From assembly GCA_020809705.1 (NCBI GenBank), contig CP085829.1, positions 1,860,001 through 1,924,000 on the forward strand: a stretch of 64,000 bases of DNA, written 5' to 3'. Origin of the DNA: Calonectria ilicicola. Taxonomy: Eukaryota; Ascomycota; Sordariomycetes; Hypocreales; Nectriaceae. How positions within the stretch are numbered: position 1 is the stretch's first letter; each line of letters begins with the position of its first letter. Under the pieces are notes generated by a model. It saw only the letters and a list, made by a program, of their open reading frames with translations, was not told the origin of the DNA and ran no database searches. Both the position numbers and the translations under genes were made by a program. Of the stretch, positions 61,037 to 64,000 are shown piece by piece.

Positions 61037-62964
61037 TCATAAACCGCTAGGGGAATCAGCCTGGTCTCTTCTCAAACACTCTGACCTCCCTAGGGCCACA
61101 TAGCCCCCCGCCGAGGATTCAAGACTCATTGGCGTAACCGGCCCGGGGCTACCTAGTGGAAGAAGTCGAGGTGATATCGGCTTGAGAGGAGCAGGAGGCT
61201 TGAACTTGCTTTCTCGAGCCCGGATGCTACTTAAGGATACGCTGCTCCCGAGATTTGTTGAAGAGGTAGCTGAACTACCCAGGAGCTCGTTGGCCGCCAT
61301 ACTCGCTTGGGCTACCATGTCACGTTGGTATTGCTGTAGCCTGCGCTGGACTTCGGATTCGGGTGTTGATATTTGAGGTATATCGGGCGATCGAGGCGTT
61401 TGGGCGTCGGACTGGAAGCTTGAGGATAGAGAGCCGGTCAACGAGGACCGTAGTGAGGATTGACTACCGTTTCGTTGCTCGTAATTAGAGGGGTAATATT
61501 TACCCATTGGAAGTGGGTTATCGTGAAATCCTGCCGGGATATAAGAAGCGACAGGAGTGTTTGAATGTGTCATAGATAAACCTGGGGGTGGGTTCGAGGT
61601 TTGGCGATCAATATAAGACGGTCTAGAGTCGGCAACAAGACTGGCTGTTTGGCGACGTGCCATTATACTTTCTTTATGGGCTTGGAAGGGATGAGGACGA
61701 TGTACACGAGTGTTTGGGTCTTCGTGGAGTGGAAAGTAGCCTCTATTATATGATGTTAGTACTGAAACAAGGCTGAGATGGGCAAACAGTGATTTTACCC
61801 AGGAAGATCTCCTCGTGCTGATAATGGCTCTGGCGGAGTACGAGCAGGCGCGGTGCTGAATCGTTTTATGTTGGGGAGTTCGATGGTTATAGGGCGACTT
61901 CGACTGGCATGGCTGCGAGGTGTGCTTGGATGTGATGATACGGGAGTCGTGGTGTTCCCATGTTCACCTATGAAAGAAAAGCTACAGGTAAGCTCTTGCC
62001 TTGGTTATAAGTTGTCGGCGAAGGGATCGATATCTTGGAAACGACGACATTTTTGAAGGGATAAAGGGACTTATAAGTCAAAGGGTGGGAATGAAAGAGC
62101 CCTTGAGCGCACTTGGCGGGCATCAGTTACTAAAACGGCCGGCCCGGTAGGATGGGGCCGCTACCCCGCGAAGGCTGGTGTGGTGTGGGGTAGCTTTCCT
62201 TGTCTGGACCAGGTCATCGGACAGTTCACAGACTGACGGGCCGTGGGATGGGGACATGGGATAATAGTGACTGGAGCAAATGAAGAAGCGAAAAAAAAAG
62301 GCAAGTGAGACGCTAAGCAAAGACGTGAGGACAGGGTCTGGTAGGGACCATGTGCACCCGCGGTATGCGCCAGTTGAGGTGCCATTGGCTGCGGGAGGGA
62401 TGCCCTCGCGGCATGTCATCTTGGTCCGTGGTGGCGGCTTCTAGCTGGGATACCCCTCTCAATTTTGGTATCTAGCGGCGAGTTGCAGTACCCTCGTTCA
62501 GCGGTGCTTTTGTGGCGTTTAAAAATGGGAATATTGAAGAATCCGATTTGGTATCTGATGGGATCCTCTTTGGCTGCATCCAGGATGGCTCTCCGGCTGT
62601 GATTTTTTGTTTCGTTCGGTGTAGGTTGATAAAAATCCAGGATTGCACAAGGATGGTGTGATGGGGTGGATGAGGTCTCGGGAATGCAGAATGGGAAGTA
62701 ACAAGTTATAATGGAATGCTGCAGGCACTTACCTCGAACGCCAACGCCATCGGCATCCCGGCTACTGTCTTTTTGAGGATTGCGATCACCGGCAAACGCC
62801 AGAGTACTGCGACCTGATGTGCTGGGGTCGACGAAGTCCTCGGACAAGGGACTGTTGGCTGGGAGTGAAACATCGGAAGAACTGGACAGAGTTCGACCCG
62901 GCATAGAAGGCCGCAGTCGTGGGGAAAGGTAGGGCGATTTCAGAGACCTTGCAAAGCTGGCCAT
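61037..62964 (-). CDS. Ser/Pro-rich fungal protein of unknown function
   Basis: Exons 62964..62733, 61967..61799 and 61742..61037. The last intron is 56 bp (GTAAAA..TAG, joining GDLPG/GYFPLHEDP). The first would be 765 bp (GTAAGT..TAG) and is phase-consistent (GVR G/GT E). The product is 368 residues. The start ATG at 62964 begins MASFARSLKSPYLSPRLRP, basic and Ser-rich, faintly like a mitochondrial targeting sequence. Most of the protein is disordered Ser/Pro/Arg, with one better-structured block RGDLPGGYFPLHEDP and one predicted helix at about 262-285 (ESEVQRRLQQYQRDMVAQAS). I do not recognise the family. An extra small exon inside the long intron, perhaps using a GC-AG site near 62000, is possible and would change the middle of the protein. 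Confidence 0.6.
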
Positions 62965-64000
62965 GGCTCTGCTATCGATATGGTCGTCGACAGAGGTAGA
63001 TTCTCGGAGCAGATGAGGTTGCGTTACAGATGGCCTTTGTAAAACCAAGCGCAAAGGCTGCCGTATCAGAGATACGGATGTTGTGCTCAGCGCAAAGAGA
63101 AGATGGGCGATTTTTGATCCGCGACGGAGTTTACACTAGGCTGACCTGTTGGGTTGGGTTGGTGAAGCCTTCTTGACGGTTAATAACTGTTTGTGGCGGA
63201 TCGTCGACGGGCGCGCGGGATGGTAGCAGTGCCAGGGTTGAGGTAAGGAATGGCGATTGCGCAACTATTCATCAACCGCGACGAGGCGAGGTGGGGGAAT
63301 AGGTAATGAAATGAAATGAAAAAAAAAGGAGAGGACGAAGGATCAAGGCCGTTTCTGGTCGAGTAGGAAAAGATCTTGAAATGGTTGGCCTTACGGTTCA
63401 AAAAGAAGCGAGAATGAGTGCCTACTTTCGAGAGAATTGAGAGGGGGCCAGAGATGATCCGACCCGATGAAGTTTCGGTGACAACCTAAGGTAACTGTCC
63501 GCGTTTGCCCTGACACTGCCACTGCCACCTTTCCTTCCATGTCAATCTTACTACGTACCGATCCCTCTCTTCTCTTTGACCTCCGAACTGGGATAACCTA
63601 ATCATTTCGGTCAGGGTCTGGGCATGGAGGGCTCTTCTTGGCCGTGTAGGTGTGGATCCATCCCAAGGGGACCATGTAGGGTCCCACTTGGACGCTTTCT
63701 CCTCAGCGCCGTTGGTCCTTCGTAACCCACTCATGGCTTGGCAAACGAATCTGCTGTGGTAGGATCTGGAGCTCCTGTAACAGGCTCGCGTTATGGAACC
63801 CTTGGCTGGCCAGCCCATTTCGTTGGGGGAATAAATGCCAAAACCATCCATGTTGGCACATCATTTCACTTCCAGTGGGGCGGTAAAGTAGCCTCGTCAT
63901 CTCTGTCTGTACAAGAGCCACTGGCATAATAATGCTGCTAGACGATCATCAAAATTTAGTTCCTGAGTCTGTCTCCCTTTTTTTTTTTTTTTTTTTTTTG
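62965..64000. other. 5' flank of the Ser/Pro-rich gene to the window end
   Basis: About 1 kb of promoter and leader sequence. Several open frames (63180-63401, 63486-63929) on both strands have no recognisable motif. The window closes with a run of 22 T (63978-63999). Confidence 0.5.

Noticed and set aside
63486..63929. Frames near the right end of the window
   Set aside because: Open on both strands with no motif or splice support; probably promoter DNA of the Ser/Pro-rich gene.
63978..63999. Poly-T run as a terminator or retroposon tail
   Set aside because: It sits at the window edge with no adjacent element or duplication visible, so it is treated as a simple repeat.

Overview
This window comes from a filamentous ascomycete, most likely a Sordariomycete and possibly Hypocreales (inference from gene content; the species was not identified). 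Coding regions are compact and base-balanced. Introns are mostly 54-116 bp with GT..AG ends and CTAAC/CTGAC-like branch points. A huge A+T-saturated block carries mutated transposons in the pattern left by repeat-induced point mutation (RIP).

Left arm (1-6.4 kb): the 3' end of an Arg/Pro-rich fungal protein (+), a 10-cysteine small secreted protein (-), a multi-span family-2 glycosyltransferase of the hyaluronan/chitin synthase type (-), and a two-LysM secreted protein (+) that is the last gene before the AT block. A secreted Cys-rich protein, a surface-polysaccharide synthase and a chitin-binding LysM protein all point to the cell surface or host interface.

AT block (about 6.44-47.05 kb): no intact gene. 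It is a stack of dead, nested transposable elements: (i) family A, a 0.67-0.80 kb retroposon-like repeat, four insertions of which show 15-17 bp target-site duplications (TSDs); (ii) family B, a roughly 0.74 kb repeat on both strands, one copy with a 13 bp TSD; (iii) Tad/I-like LINE remnants with a recognisable reverse-transcriptase motif and an (AC)n 3' tail; (iv) three hAT DNA transposons, one complete and nested inside another, one inserted in a LINE tail. Microsatellites and a 9-bp minisatellite are embedded. The block is a heterochromatic isochore, and a regional centromere is a possibility that sequence alone cannot settle.

Right arm (47.1-64 kb): TAD2, the tRNA wobble adenosine deaminase catalytic subunit (-), ends about 90 bp from the block. 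Upstream of it is an open frame that may be a frameshifted N-terminal extension. Then come a protein with half of a Zn2Cys6 cluster and a C-terminal hydrophobic segment (-), a ZGRF1/Mte1-like DUF2439 protein (-), an amphiphysin/Rvs167-type BAR-SH3 protein (+), and a Ser/Pro-rich fungal protein of unknown function with a long first intron (-). These are ordinary housekeeping or conserved fungal genes, in contrast to the secreted-protein side on the left.

I found no convincing new multi-gene system. The strongest unusual signals are the transposon stratigraphy (family A TSDs, an empty-site comparison between hAT copies, TSDs differing only by RIP-type changes), the possible frameshift upstream of TAD2, and the half zinc cluster plus predicted membrane segment.
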